A DNA stretch of 64,000 nucleotides from Gimesia benthica (GTDB lineage: Bacteria > Planctomycetota > Planctomycetia > Planctomycetales > Planctomycetaceae). The position numbers and the translations under genes are program-made. The DNA is taken from positions 3,504,501 through 3,568,500 of the forward strand of contig NZ_CP043930.1 in NCBI RefSeq assembly GCF_009720525.1, given 5' to 3'. This document shows positions 35,079-45,336 of this stretch, in pieces (position 1 is the first letter of the stretch; every line of letters begins with the position of its first letter). Below the pieces are notes generated by a model. It was not told the origin of the DNA and did not search any database. It worked only from the letters and a program-made list of their open reading frames with translations.

Positions 35079-35106
35079 TTGCAGATTGGTGACCAACTGC
35101 TAGAAT
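35079..35106 (+). promoter_or_regulatory. Promoter candidate upstream of ddl
   Basis: TTGCAG (35079-35084) and TAGAAT (35101-35106) are separated by 16 nt, giving a start near 35113 and a leader of about 75 nt. A short palindrome (TTGGTGACCAA, 35086-35096) lies in the spacer and could be an operator. AAGGAGG at about 35174-35180 precedes the ddl ATG. Confidence 0.45.
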
Positions 35107-35186
35107 CCCCCGAATCTTTGAAGATCTCAGAATTTCAACGTTGAAAATCCAAGCGATATTGTGGCCGGAAGCAAGGAGGCGACCCG

Positions 35187-36149
35187 ATGAGCCATTCACC
35201 AGCACAACCCTCGACCCCTTTAAACATTGTGGTACTTGCCGGCGGGGAATCTGCCGAAAGTGACATCAGCCTGAAGAGTGGCGAGAACGTGTCGCGCGCG
35301 TTGACTGCGCGAGGACATCAGGTGGTGACGGTCGATCCTTCCCTGGTCGATCTGGAAACGTATGACTGGTCAACCTGCGACGTCGTGTTCCTGGCATTGC
35401 ACGGAACCTACGGCGAAGACGGCACCATCCAGGCCACACTCGAACGCTTAGGTGTTCCGTACTCGGGTTGCGATGCTCCCACTTCCAAGCTGGCCTTCAG
35501 CAAGTCGGCCTCCAAGGAACGTTTCATTCAGCAGAATGTGAGCACGCCTTCCTACGTATTGATTCACGAATCAGACGATGCCCAGCGAATCGAACAGCAT
35601 GCCCGCAGCATGGGTTATCCACTGGTGGTCAAGCCGGACGCTCAAGGGTCGAGCCTCGGGGTGACGATTGTCAAATCGCCCGAAGAACTGCCGCAGGCAC
35701 TGACCCGTTGTTTTCATTATGACTCCTTCGGCATTCTGGAGTCAGCGATCGCGGGTACGGAATGGACCGTCAGCCTCGTGGATGACGATGTGCTGCCTTT
35801 GATTCAGATCGAAACGCCGCACGAATTCTTCGACTACGAAGCCAAGTATCTGGAAGACTCGACTCAGTATCACTTCGAGTTCCAGCAGCCCACGAACGTG
35901 ATTCAGTCGATCATTAAAACGGGCGTCGGTGCCTGCCAGGCACTGGGAACGAGCGGCATCGTACGGGTCGATATCCTGCTGGATCGCTTTCAGCAGCCCT
36001 GGGTACTGGAAGTGAATACCATTCCCGGCTTCACCGACCATTCGCTGGTCCCCAAAGCGGCCGCTCAGGCGGGTCTCGACTTTGGCGAATTGTGCGAACG
36101 GGTCCTGCTCAGCCGCCTGGCGAAAGCCACTACCCGCCCGCAAAACTGA
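35187..36149 (+). CDS. ddl: D-alanine--D-alanine ligase
   Basis: 320 residues, ATP-grasp. 'NIVVLAGGESAESDISLKSG' at the start and 'VVFLALHGTYGEDGTIQATL' are the N-terminal Ddl signatures. 'PLVVKPDAQGSSLGVTIVKS' binds ATP and 'RVDILLDRFQQPWVLEVNTI' followed by 'PGFTDHSLVPKAAAQAG' is the C-terminal signature with metal ligands. It makes the D-Ala-D-Ala dipeptide for peptidoglycan, consistent with the finding that planctomycetes do have peptidoglycan. Clear AAGGAGG ribosome site. An FtsQ-like gene follows after 157 nt, recalling the dcw cluster order ddl-ftsQ. Confidence 0.95.
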   Translation: MSHSPAQPSTPLNIVVLAGGESAESDISLKSGENVSRALTARGHQVVTVDPSLVDLETYDWSTCDVVFLALHGTYGEDGTIQATLERLGVPYSGCDAPTSKLAFSKSASKERFIQQNVSTPSYVLIHESDDAQRIEQHARSMGYPLVVKPDAQGSSLGVTIVKSPEELPQALTRCFHYDSFGILESAIAGTEWTVSLVDDDVLPLIQIETPHEFFDYEAKYLEDSTQYHFEFQQPTNVIQSIIKTGVGACQALGTSGIVRVDILLDRFQQPWVLEVNTIPGFTDHSLVPKAAAQAGLDFGELCERVLLSRLAKATTRPQN

Positions 36150-36306
36150 TAAAGTTTACCCAGACGGCCTGTGCCCAGCGGGAATTATGACTTTTCTGTG
36201 GTGTGCCACAACTCGCGCTGCTTGAGATTGCGATAATGTTAATGCAGGGGACGGTGCGCTGAGGCTGCGTCGCGCGCACCAGAATGGAACACATCAATCA
36301 GAGCTC

Positions 36307-37302
36307 ATGAGTCGCAAAGCATCTAAAAAGAAGCCGACGAAGAAAAAAGTCCCGGCTAAAAAACAGATCGCAGAGATCGAAGAAGAAGAGGACGTGCTGG
36401 ACGAAGAACGGTCTGCGCTGAGCCCCGCGCGACTGGTCCGCCTGCTGTTTCGTCCTAAGGTGCTTTTGATTCTGGCGGTGGGAATTACCGTCTGGTTCTT
36501 TTCGCAGAAGCTCAAGGATCAGCTCCCCGATCTGGCAGAACAGGAACAGTACCAGATTGAAACCCGCAGTCTGTCGCTGATTCCCGCCCCTCCCCACTAC
36601 GTCCCCATTGATCTGGTCGATCAGGTAATCAAGCGCAACCAGCTGCCTGAGAAGGTCTCGCTGCTCGATCGGGATCTGGTCATCAAGGTCGCAGAAGCAT
36701 TCCAGAAACATCCTTGGGTAGAAAAAGTGGTCTCGGTTCGGAAGACGAGCACGGTCGAAGTCGAGCTGCAGTTCCGTAAGCCGGCAGCGATGGTGGCATT
36801 CAAACAGCGACTGTTACCCGTCGACAACGCGGGCGTCCTGCTGCCTCCGGAAGACTTTTCGGTCTCCGATGCCCGCCGCTACCCGGTGATTACCGGCGTT
36901 GAATCGGTTCCCGCCGGACCTCCTGGAAATGCCTGGGGCGATGTCACCGTCACTGGTGCTGCCCAGCTGGCCGAAGCACTTTCGCCGCACTGGAAGGAAC
37001 TGGAGATCGTCGCGATCGCCGCGCCTCCCCGCCTGAGCGAAGCGAGTACGCTGGACGATCTGATCTTCCGGCTGATCACCGCAGGCGGTTCGGAGATTGT
37101 CTGGGGTCGCTCCCCCAAGAGCCAGCGGCGGGGAGAGCTCCGCGTCGATCAGAAGATCGGCAAGCTGGAAAAATACCATCGGGATTACGGCGGGTTTGAT
37201 CGGCCACACGGTCCATATGAAATCGACATCCGCCACTGGCAGGAAATATCCCGCCGCCCGCTTCGCCAGCAGAGTCAGCGGCGGACTTTGATGCGCCGCT
37301 GA
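36307..37302 (+). CDS. FtsQ/DivIB-like POTRA-domain membrane protein
   Basis: 331 residues. A Lys-rich then acidic cytoplasmic tail (1-45, 'KKKPTKKKVPAKKQIAEIEE'), one transmembrane helix (about 56-70, 'VLLILAVGITVWFFSQKLKD'). A POTRA-like fold follows ('DLVIKVAEAFQKHPWVEKVV', 'STVEVELQFRKPAAMVAFKQ'), and then an FtsQ beta-domain-like part with 'LLPVDNAGVLLPPEDF' in place of the family's 'viD..G.vl'. FtsQ scaffolds the division septum with FtsB/FtsL. Here the position just after ddl matches the dcw cluster. The assignment rests on layout and motifs, since sequence conservation of FtsQ is low. Confidence 0.65.
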   Translation: MSRKASKKKPTKKKVPAKKQIAEIEEEEDVLDEERSALSPARLVRLLFRPKVLLILAVGITVWFFSQKLKDQLPDLAEQEQYQIETRSLSLIPAPPHYVPIDLVDQVIKRNQLPEKVSLLDRDLVIKVAEAFQKHPWVEKVVSVRKTSTVEVELQFRKPAAMVAFKQRLLPVDNAGVLLPPEDFSVSDARRYPVITGVESVPAGPPGNAWGDVTVTGAAQLAEALSPHWKELEIVAIAAPPRLSEASTLDDLIFRLITAGGSEIVWGRSPKSQRRGELRVDQKIGKLEKYHRDYGGFDRPHGPYEIDIRHWQEISRRPLRQQSQRRTLMRR

Positions 37303-37505
37303 ATCTCAGCTGACTTACAGTGTCTGGCGCTCTCTCCCCTTCTGACAGCAGCGATTCGCATATCGATCTCCCAGCGCCGGTTTCCTGTTATATTAAAGAA
37401 TCTGGGAAAAAATCGTGGAAAACCGTTTTCAACTGATTAGATTGATAGGGATCTGCATCTTGCAAGCGCGCTGATTTTGACCAGGCTGCCTATGAGGAGA
37501 AAGCC

Positions 37506-38237
37506 ATGACTGAAGACGCCATCGTTCAGGAATACCGGGAACAGGGGTTTGTGCACATTCCCGAATTCTACTCTGCCGAACAGCTGGCCCAGATCCGTGC
37601 TGCGGTCGATCGCTATAATCGGGAAGTCGTTCCCGGGGTGCCTGAGAACGATGTGGTCTTTGAAGCGGATGGCACCGCGATTCGCAACTGCTGGCGGATG
37701 CAGATCCACGATCCGTTCTTCGCAGAGCTTCCGCAGGCAGCACAGCTGCAGCCCCTGATCGCTGCCCTGGTCAACGGCACGCCCCTCTGTATGGGAGTCG
37801 AGACGTTTAACAAGCCCGCAAAAGTCGGCTCGGGTGTACCGCCGCATCAGGATAATGCCTACTTCTGCCAGGAACCACCGGACGTGCTTACGGTCTGGGT
37901 TGCCCTGGATGAGGTCACGCCGGAAAACGGTCCGGTACAATACGTGGGTGGCTCGCATCAGGCAGGACTAAAGGTACATACGCCATCAGGCGTGAAAGGG
38001 AATTCCTTCGGTCTGGCAGAAGAAGTTGATGCCGCCACAGCGACGCCGGCACTGCTGAAAGCGGGCGATGTGCTGATCCATCACTGTCAGACCATTCATT
38101 TCAGCGATCCCAATGTCAGTGATCATCCGCGGCTCGGTCTGTTGATGGTCTTTCGAGGTGAACACACACAGGATTCGCCTGAAATGAAAGCCGCTTACCA
38201 GAAGGCACGGGCCCTGATGGAGTCGCAGGCAAGCTGA
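37506..38237 (+). CDS. Phytanoyl-CoA dioxygenase (PhyH) family protein
   Basis: 243 residues of the Fe(II)/2-oxoglutarate dioxygenase fold. The HxD pair of the facial triad is in 'GVPPHQDNAYFCQEPPDVLT', the distal His in 'LIHHCQTIHFSDPNVSDHPR', with Arg for 2-oxoglutarate nearby. 'WVALDEVTPENGPVQYVGGS' is the typical PhyH core. PhyH proteins hydroxylate many small molecules, including phosphonates (PhnY, TmpA). The substrate is unknown here. It is monocistronic, with GAGGAGA (37493-37499) upstream of ATG. Because a PhnZ-like protein in this window lacks a nearby hydroxylase, this gene deserves a test as its partner. Confidence 0.85.
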   Translation: MTEDAIVQEYREQGFVHIPEFYSAEQLAQIRAAVDRYNREVVPGVPENDVVFEADGTAIRNCWRMQIHDPFFAELPQAAQLQPLIAALVNGTPLCMGVETFNKPAKVGSGVPPHQDNAYFCQEPPDVLTVWVALDEVTPENGPVQYVGGSHQAGLKVHTPSGVKGNSFGLAEEVDAATATPALLKAGDVLIHHCQTIHFSDPNVSDHPRLGLLMVFRGEHTQDSPEMKAAYQKARALMESQAS

Positions 38238-38636
38238 TCCGGCTGTATTTCCCGCTCCCGGCCTCCTGGCAGGTGTTCAAATTGTCGCCAGTGGTCGGTT
38301 CTGCGTCAAAAGAGACCGATTCGGGAAGAATTCGGGAATCTGCGTTACTTTCCGGTGATTTAAAGTGACTTCCGTACCCCGTTCTGCTTGATTTTCCCTG
38401 TTTTGACGCTTAGATAAGTGGTTACCTTTCATAATTCCGTTCTGAGAGGAAGCGATTGGCCGTTTGTTGACTTCAAAAAAACAGCACCCTAAAATCGCTA
38501 ACTTAGCATTGTTTAATAATTCGACTTCAAGACACAGGGAGAGAATCGAATCTACGCTCCTGAAAATTCAGGTCGTTGATTAGCATTTTTCGGTTCTTAT
38601 TTCGCTCGCCAAATAACGCAAAGGGGAATGACAACG
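38238..38636 (+). promoter_or_regulatory. Long leader and sigma-70-type promoter for acs
   Basis: 399 bp. TTGACT (38467-38472) and TAAAAT (38490-38495) are separated by exactly 17 nt. Transcription would start near 38502, leaving a leader of about 135 nt before ATG 38637, with AAGGGG at 38621-38626. Apart from this I see no gene or riboswitch. Confidence 0.6.
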
Positions 38637-40592
<1,956 letters not shown>

Positions 40593-40651
40593 GACTCGCG
40601 GACTCAGGTCCCCGTTATCTATAATGTGCCCTGCGGCACAAAACCGATTTT

Positions 40652-40690
40652 GCAGGATGGTCGCTTTCGGCCATCCTGCTCTTTCTTTAT
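40652..40690 (+). terminator. Terminator after acs
   Basis: A 12-bp stem, GCAGGATGGTCG (40652-40663) with CGGCCATCCTGC (40668-40679) and one G-T wobble, has a CTTT loop and is followed by TCTTTCTTT. A smaller hairpin (GTGCC and GGCAC, 40626-40639) precedes it. Confidence 0.85.
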
Positions 40691-40727
40691 ACACTGACTT
40701 TTTTTCACTGGAAATAGAGGCACTCTG

Positions 40728-41516
40728 ATGGCGGATGATCAACTTTCTCAACTGTTTGAACTGGTAAAACAGGGAACGCTCTCTGTGGAACAGGCGGTCG
40801 AGCAGGCGGAGAGCCAGGGACATCACAAATCGGGAATGCTCTCTTCCGCGAACATCGACCTCGATCGCAGTTCCCGCTGCGGTTATCCCGAAGTCATCTA
40901 CTGCGAAGGCAAGACATCCACCGCGCTGGTTGAAATCTTCACGCTGCTGCTCGAATCAAAACAGCGCTGCCTGGGCACACGGATTTCCGAAGAGCAGGCC
41001 GAGACCGTACTCAAGCAGTTTCCACAGGCGATCTACAATCAGGTGGCGCGGACGATTCGCATCCCGGAAAAAGATGCTGCTTTCGACGAAGAGTTGACCA
41101 AAGGCAAAATCACGGTGCTGACCGCAGGCACCAGTGATCGTCCCGTCGCGGAAGAGGCAATGGAAACACTGATCTGGATGGGCTACGAGCCGGACCTGAT
41201 CGTGGATGTGGGCGTCGCAGGGCCACATCGCCTGATCGAACAGTTACCCCGCATTCAGAATGTTTCGGCCATCATCGTGGCTGCCGGCATGGAAGGGGCG
41301 CTCCCCTCGGTGGTCGGTGGCTGGGTCTCCTGCCCGGTGATCGCAGTGCCGACGAGCGTCGGTTACGGCGCGAGCCTGGGCGGCCTGACGGCGCTGCTCG
41401 GCATGCTCAACAGTTGTGCCGCGAATGTGACCGTGGTTAATATCAATGCAGGCTTCAAAGCCGGTTTCATCGCCGGCCTGATCGCCGACCAGCAGCGTTC
41501 CTCCTCCGAAAGTTGA
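40728..41516 (+). CDS. larB: Nickel-pincer cofactor biosynthesis protein LarB
   Basis: 262 residues. The C-terminal half is AIR-carboxylase (PurE)-like: 'TVLTAGTSDRPVAEEAMETL', 'AIIVAAGMEGALPSVVGGWV', 'PTSVGYGASLGGLTALLGML' and 'NSCAANVTVVNINAGFKAGF'. The N-terminal 'FELVKQGTLSVEQAVEQ' and 'DLDRSSRCGYPEVIYCEGKT' are LarB-specific. LarB carboxylates and hydrolyses nicotinic acid adenine dinucleotide to start synthesis of the nickel-pincer nucleotide used by lactate racemase LarA. No larC, larE or larA lies in the window, so other steps must be elsewhere. The acs terminator separates it from acs; M23 peptidase gene starts 23 nt later. Confidence 0.93.
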   Translation: MADDQLSQLFELVKQGTLSVEQAVEQAESQGHHKSGMLSSANIDLDRSSRCGYPEVIYCEGKTSTALVEIFTLLLESKQRCLGTRISEEQAETVLKQFPQAIYNQVARTIRIPEKDAAFDEELTKGKITVLTAGTSDRPVAEEAMETLIWMGYEPDLIVDVGVAGPHRLIEQLPRIQNVSAIIVAAGMEGALPSVVGGWVSCPVIAVPTSVGYGASLGGLTALLGMLNSCAANVTVVNINAGFKAGFIAGLIADQQRSSSES

Positions 41517-41539
41517 CCCCATAACAAGAGACTCCCGCC

Positions 41540-43039
41540 ATGCTGAATCTGTCCCCCCGTACTCTGCTCTGCGTTCTGCTTATCCTCATCGGCAGCGGTC
41601 TGTCAGGATCTCCAACACACGCGGCAGAAGAGCAACCGGCCCTGGATCCGATCGTGCGGGTTGTCGATCTGAACGTGGGTGAAACGACGACGGTCACGCT
41701 CAGCAATGGAGAACAGGTCAAAGTTAAACTCTGTGATCTCAAGGAGACCCGCGATCCGATTCGCAATGCAGTGCGCAGTGCTGTCGTCACCGTGGAAGTG
41801 GACGGCGATACCATCGAACTCGAATCGGGCATGTATAATCTGCCGGTAGGCATGGGCAAGGCGCAGATCGATTGTTCCATCACCAGTGGCTACAACTCCA
41901 ACGGCACGCCGTCATTCTGGGGGCTCGACAAGGATGCCCGGCTCCGCCTGTGGCCGAATGGTTCGCCGCTGCTCAAACCAGGTTCATTTATTTATCCCGT
42001 CGATCAACGCTGGTTTGCGACGCGCACCTGGTACGACAATGAACCGGTAGACGGCGGCCACGAGATCCTGCCAAAAATTTACTATCACAGCGGTCTGGAT
42101 ATCGGTGGTGCCGAAAAACTGACGCGGGTCATCGCGGCCACCGATGCGATTGTGGTCTCTTCCGGAACGGACGTGCTGAACGGCCATGAAAAAGATACAC
42201 CCGTCGCGAAGCGGTATGATGTCGTCTATCTGCTGGATGCCCGGGGCTGGTATTACCGTTACAGCCACCTGCACAAAATCAACGATCGCATCCGCCCGGG
42301 ACGACTGATCAAACAGGGCGAAGAGATCGGTATCCTCGGAAAGAAAGGGGCCAGCGGCGGCTGGTCGCATCTGCACTTTGAAATCAAGAGCCGCCAACCA
42401 TCGGGCAAGTGGGGCACCCAGGCAGGCTACGCATTCATCTGGGAAGCATACCGTAATCAATACCAGCCCAAACTGGTCGCGAACACCCGCCGCAAACACA
42501 TGGTCCTGCCAGGTAACACGGTCACCCTGAGCGGAGTACAGTCCTACAGTGTTAATCACAGCATTGTTGATTACGAATGGATCTTCAGTGACGGCACGAC
42601 CACCCGGGGCCCGGCGATCGAACGCAAATATGACTCTCCCGGCATCTATTGTGAAACGCTTAAGGTCACCGACGAAGCGGGGAACGTCGATTATGATTTC
42701 GCGGAAGTCATGGTCCTCGATCCCAAAGACCGGGAACATTACGTGCCCCGGATCCATGCGAGTTACTGGCCTTCGCTCAAGAACAGAGTAGGCGAACCGA
42801 TCACTTTCAAGGTCCGGTCATTCAATAATACATTCGGCGAAGAGGTCTGGGACTTCGGTGATGGCACACCTGAAGTCCGGGTTAAATCAGACGGTAATGT
42901 GAACCCGCTGAATGAAGATGGTTACGCGATCACAAAACACACGTATCAGAAACCCGGCGATTACCTGGTGAAGGTGGAACGCAGCCGCGAGGATGATGTG
43001 AAAGCAGAGACACGCTTACATGTGCGGGTGGAACCGTAA
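41540..43039 (+). CDS. Secreted M23-family peptidase with PKD-like domains
   Basis: 499 residues. Signal peptide 'LLCVLLILIGSGLSGSPTHA'. A lysostaphin-type core shows 'YHSGLDIGGAEKLTRVIAAT' (HxxxD), 'GWYYRYSHLHKINDRIRPGR' and 'ASGGWSHLHFEIKSRQ' (HxH), which supply the zinc ligands. Two PKD-like beta domains follow ('VDYEWIFSDGTTTRGPAIER', 'VWDFGDGTPEVRVKSDG'). M23 enzymes cut peptidoglycan cross-bridges or bind them as regulators; the motifs here look complete, so activity is plausible. PKD domains suggest attachment to surface glycans or proteins. It follows larB by 23 nt, probably by read-through only. Confidence 0.88.
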   Translation: MLNLSPRTLLCVLLILIGSGLSGSPTHAAEEQPALDPIVRVVDLNVGETTTVTLSNGEQVKVKLCDLKETRDPIRNAVRSAVVTVEVDGDTIELESGMYNLPVGMGKAQIDCSITSGYNSNGTPSFWGLDKDARLRLWPNGSPLLKPGSFIYPVDQRWFATRTWYDNEPVDGGHEILPKIYYHSGLDIGGAEKLTRVIAATDAIVVSSGTDVLNGHEKDTPVAKRYDVVYLLDARGWYYRYSHLHKINDRIRPGRLIKQGEEIGILGKKGASGGWSHLHFEIKSRQPSGKWGTQAGYAFIWEAYRNQYQPKLVANTRRKHMVLPGNTVTLSGVQSYSVNHSIVDYEWIFSDGTTTRGPAIERKYDSPGIYCETLKVTDEAGNVDYDFAEVMVLDPKDREHYVPRIHASYWPSLKNRVGEPITFKVRSFNNTFGEEVWDFGDGTPEVRVKSDGNVNPLNEDGYAITKHTYQKPGDYLVKVERSREDDVKAETRLHVRVEP

Positions 43040-43070
43040 TTCGATCGCTTCAGATAGCCATGTGGGTGGT

Positions 43071-43302
43071 CCCGGATAAAATCCGGGATTGCCGCAGGCA
43101 ACAGGAAACTGTCAGAGCACGCTGGCAATTGAGAAAACAGTCGCCGACCTCGTTTCATTTCAGCAACGAAGTGGCTCACCAAACTCGTTAGCACACACAG
43201 TCTGTTTACTGCTCGCTCCGCTCGGCACGAATTGCATTCGTGCCCACCCTTTCGCTTATCAGCAAACCAGAGCCGGCAATCGCATTCCCTGCTGGCAATT
43301 GA
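43071..43302. repeat. Hairpin-rich spacer with flanking 12-bp direct repeat
   Basis: Spacer 43040-43385 holds no gene. Perfect hairpins: CCCGGAT/ATCCGGG (43071-43087), TTGCC/GGCAA (43089-43101) and GGCACGAAT/ATTCGTGCC (43224-43244). A 12-bp direct repeat, GCTGGCAATTGA, occurs at 43121-43132 and 43291-43302 and brackets a 158-bp segment containing the third hairpin. The arrangement fits an inserted REP- or MITE-like element, though it may also act as a terminator for the M23 gene. Confidence 0.45.
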
Positions 43303-43385
43303 CTCCCTGCAGATTTACAATGTGAGGGAACTGCATCAAACACGGACTCATTCCTTCAAACATACCTGCCGGGAACCTGCCTGCC

Positions 43386-45239
43386 ATGAACGCGCACCTG
43401 CTGACCCTGTGTCTCAGCCTGTTAACCCTGATCTCCCTACCCGCTGCTGTTGTCTCTGCTGCCGATGAGAAAACGGAACCGTCGACCGTCGATTTCAAAG
43501 GCAAGGTCGCGCAACAACTGGCGTCTCTGAGGAAAGAGCAGGCACTGATTCACTCTGCTCTCGGTGTCACTCGCCGGGAAACGCCGATTCCCTGCGTGTT
43601 CTCTGCCGATGATCTGAACTTTGAAACTGACAAGACGCGCGTCCTGTTGATCGGGGGAATGGACGGTTCACAGACATCCGTTGATGCGGTGATCGATGCC
43701 GTCAACTGGTTTTATGGATCGGAAGCAGCAGCACCGCTGCGGAAACAGTTCTCACTTTCAGCAGCCCCGATTGCCAATCCGGATGGCTGGGCACTGCAAC
43801 AGGGACCGAAAAATGCATCAGGCGGCGATCCGACCACAGGTTACCCGCCACAGGGCCCCGCCTATCACGATGCTCAGAAACCGGAAGTTCAATACCTGTG
43901 GCGGTGGATCGGCATGCATGCCCCGGATCTGGTGGTTGATGTCCGCGCGGGTCAGCAGCCACAGTGGTTCATCCCGAAAACCGCTCGCAAAGAAGTGCGC
44001 GGACTGCAGTCGCAGTTGTCACCCGTGCAAACCGCGAACGCAGGCTGGGAACTGGCTGCCGCTTTGAATACCGAGTCCCCATCTCTGATCGGACCGATCC
44101 CTGCCTTGGGTCTGGAGGTCTCAACTCAAGATAAGTCTGCGTTCCTCTCCACACTGCTGAAGGCGTTAAAGGAGACATCGTTTCCGGCGCCCTCTCCCGC
44201 ACGTGAGGAACTGATTCAGCGTCAACAGCGGACGCCGATCCAGGTCGCTACGCAGCTCTCGAAAGTGTACGGCAACGATCTGGGTCGGCTCTCGTATCTG
44301 CCCGTGCTTTCACTCATCAGCCAGATTCGACTGGGACAACTGACGAACGATCAGAGTCGTCTGCCTCACGTCGAGAAAATCACACAGGAGTATTTGAAGA
44401 AGAACCCCCAGCCCCTCGAAAACAAAGGGGGCGGATCAGTCATCGCCGGTCACTTGCTCTTTTCCGAGCTGACCAAAGCAACCGGCAACCGGGATTACCT
44501 CAAGTACGCTCAACAGGCGGCGGACCTGGGTTTTGACGCGCAAGGCAAGATGAAAGAGTCGATGCCGCACCATGTCGAAATGAGCGATGCGGTTTTCATG
44601 TCGTGCCCGATTCTCGCGGTCGTAGGTCGGCTGACCGGGGACTCGAAATACTACGACATGGCGATGAAACACTGGCGCTTCATCCAGAAGCTGGACCAGC
44701 GACCGGACGGCATCTATCGTAATTCTCCCCTCAGCGATGCCGCCTGGGGTCGTGGAAATGGTTTCCCCGCGCTGGGACTCGCACTGGTCCTGAGCGAGTT
44801 GCCCGTGCATTCGCCGTTGCGGGAACAGTTCGTAGAGGGACATCGTCAGCACCTGGAGGCGCTCAGCAAACATCAGGATCCGACGGGCATGTGGCACCAG
44901 GTGATTGATCATCCGGAAAGCTACCGCGAAATGACGTCCACCTGCATGATTACCTTTGCCATGATTCGTGGCGTGCGGGAAGGCTGGCTGGACGAAAGCG
45001 TCTATACGCCTCTCATCGAGAAAGCCTGGGAAGGGATCAAAACCCGGGTCGCGCCGAACGGAACCCTGGTCGATGTCTGCACGGGTACCGGCAAACAGAA
45101 GAACCTCCGCGGTTATCTCGATCGCATGGCGATTCTCGGTAATGACGCTCGTGGCGGGGCGATGGCCTTCATCGTCTCTAACGAAATGGCACAGTGGCTC
45201 AATGAACGGGCCAACGCCGCTCAGCAGAAACAGGATTAA
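43386..45239 (+). CDS. GH105 (unsaturated glycuronyl hydrolase)-like enzyme with degenerate M14 carboxypeptidase-like N-terminus
   Basis: 617 residues. Signal peptide 'LLTLCLSLLTLISLPAAVVS'. Residues about 70-270 resemble a zinc carboxypeptidase (M14): 'VLLIGGMDGSQTSVDAVIDA', 'SAAPIANPDGWALQQGP' and 'LWRWIGMHAPDLVVDVRAG'. The three zinc ligands appear lost: HxxE is D93..Q96 and the later His is R187. The C-terminal (alpha/alpha)6 barrel (about 330-610) is GH88/GH105-like: 'ADLGFDAQGKMKESMPHHVE', 'LSDAAWGRGNGFPALGLALV', 'STCMITFAMIRGVREGWLDE'. GH105 enzymes hydrate unsaturated uronyl residues left by polysaccharide lyases. The neighbours do not include lyases. Start at ATG 43386. Confidence 0.8.
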   Translation: MNAHLLTLCLSLLTLISLPAAVVSAADEKTEPSTVDFKGKVAQQLASLRKEQALIHSALGVTRRETPIPCVFSADDLNFETDKTRVLLIGGMDGSQTSVDAVIDAVNWFYGSEAAAPLRKQFSLSAAPIANPDGWALQQGPKNASGGDPTTGYPPQGPAYHDAQKPEVQYLWRWIGMHAPDLVVDVRAGQQPQWFIPKTARKEVRGLQSQLSPVQTANAGWELAAALNTESPSLIGPIPALGLEVSTQDKSAFLSTLLKALKETSFPAPSPAREELIQRQQRTPIQVATQLSKVYGNDLGRLSYLPVLSLISQIRLGQLTNDQSRLPHVEKITQEYLKKNPQPLENKGGGSVIAGHLLFSELTKATGNRDYLKYAQQAADLGFDAQGKMKESMPHHVEMSDAVFMSCPILAVVGRLTGDSKYYDMAMKHWRFIQKLDQRPDGIYRNSPLSDAAWGRGNGFPALGLALVLSELPVHSPLREQFVEGHRQHLEALSKHQDPTGMWHQVIDHPESYREMTSTCMITFAMIRGVREGWLDESVYTPLIEKAWEGIKTRVAPNGTLVDVCTGTGKQKNLRGYLDRMAILGNDARGGAMAFIVSNEMAQWLNERANAAQQKQD

Positions 45240-45336
45240 ATGTTCTCTGCTGATGGTGATACTTTGAAAATCAACCTGGAATGTGCACTACAGGAATGAT
45301 CAAACAAGACCTCTGAGCTCCTCGGAAAGGACTGTC

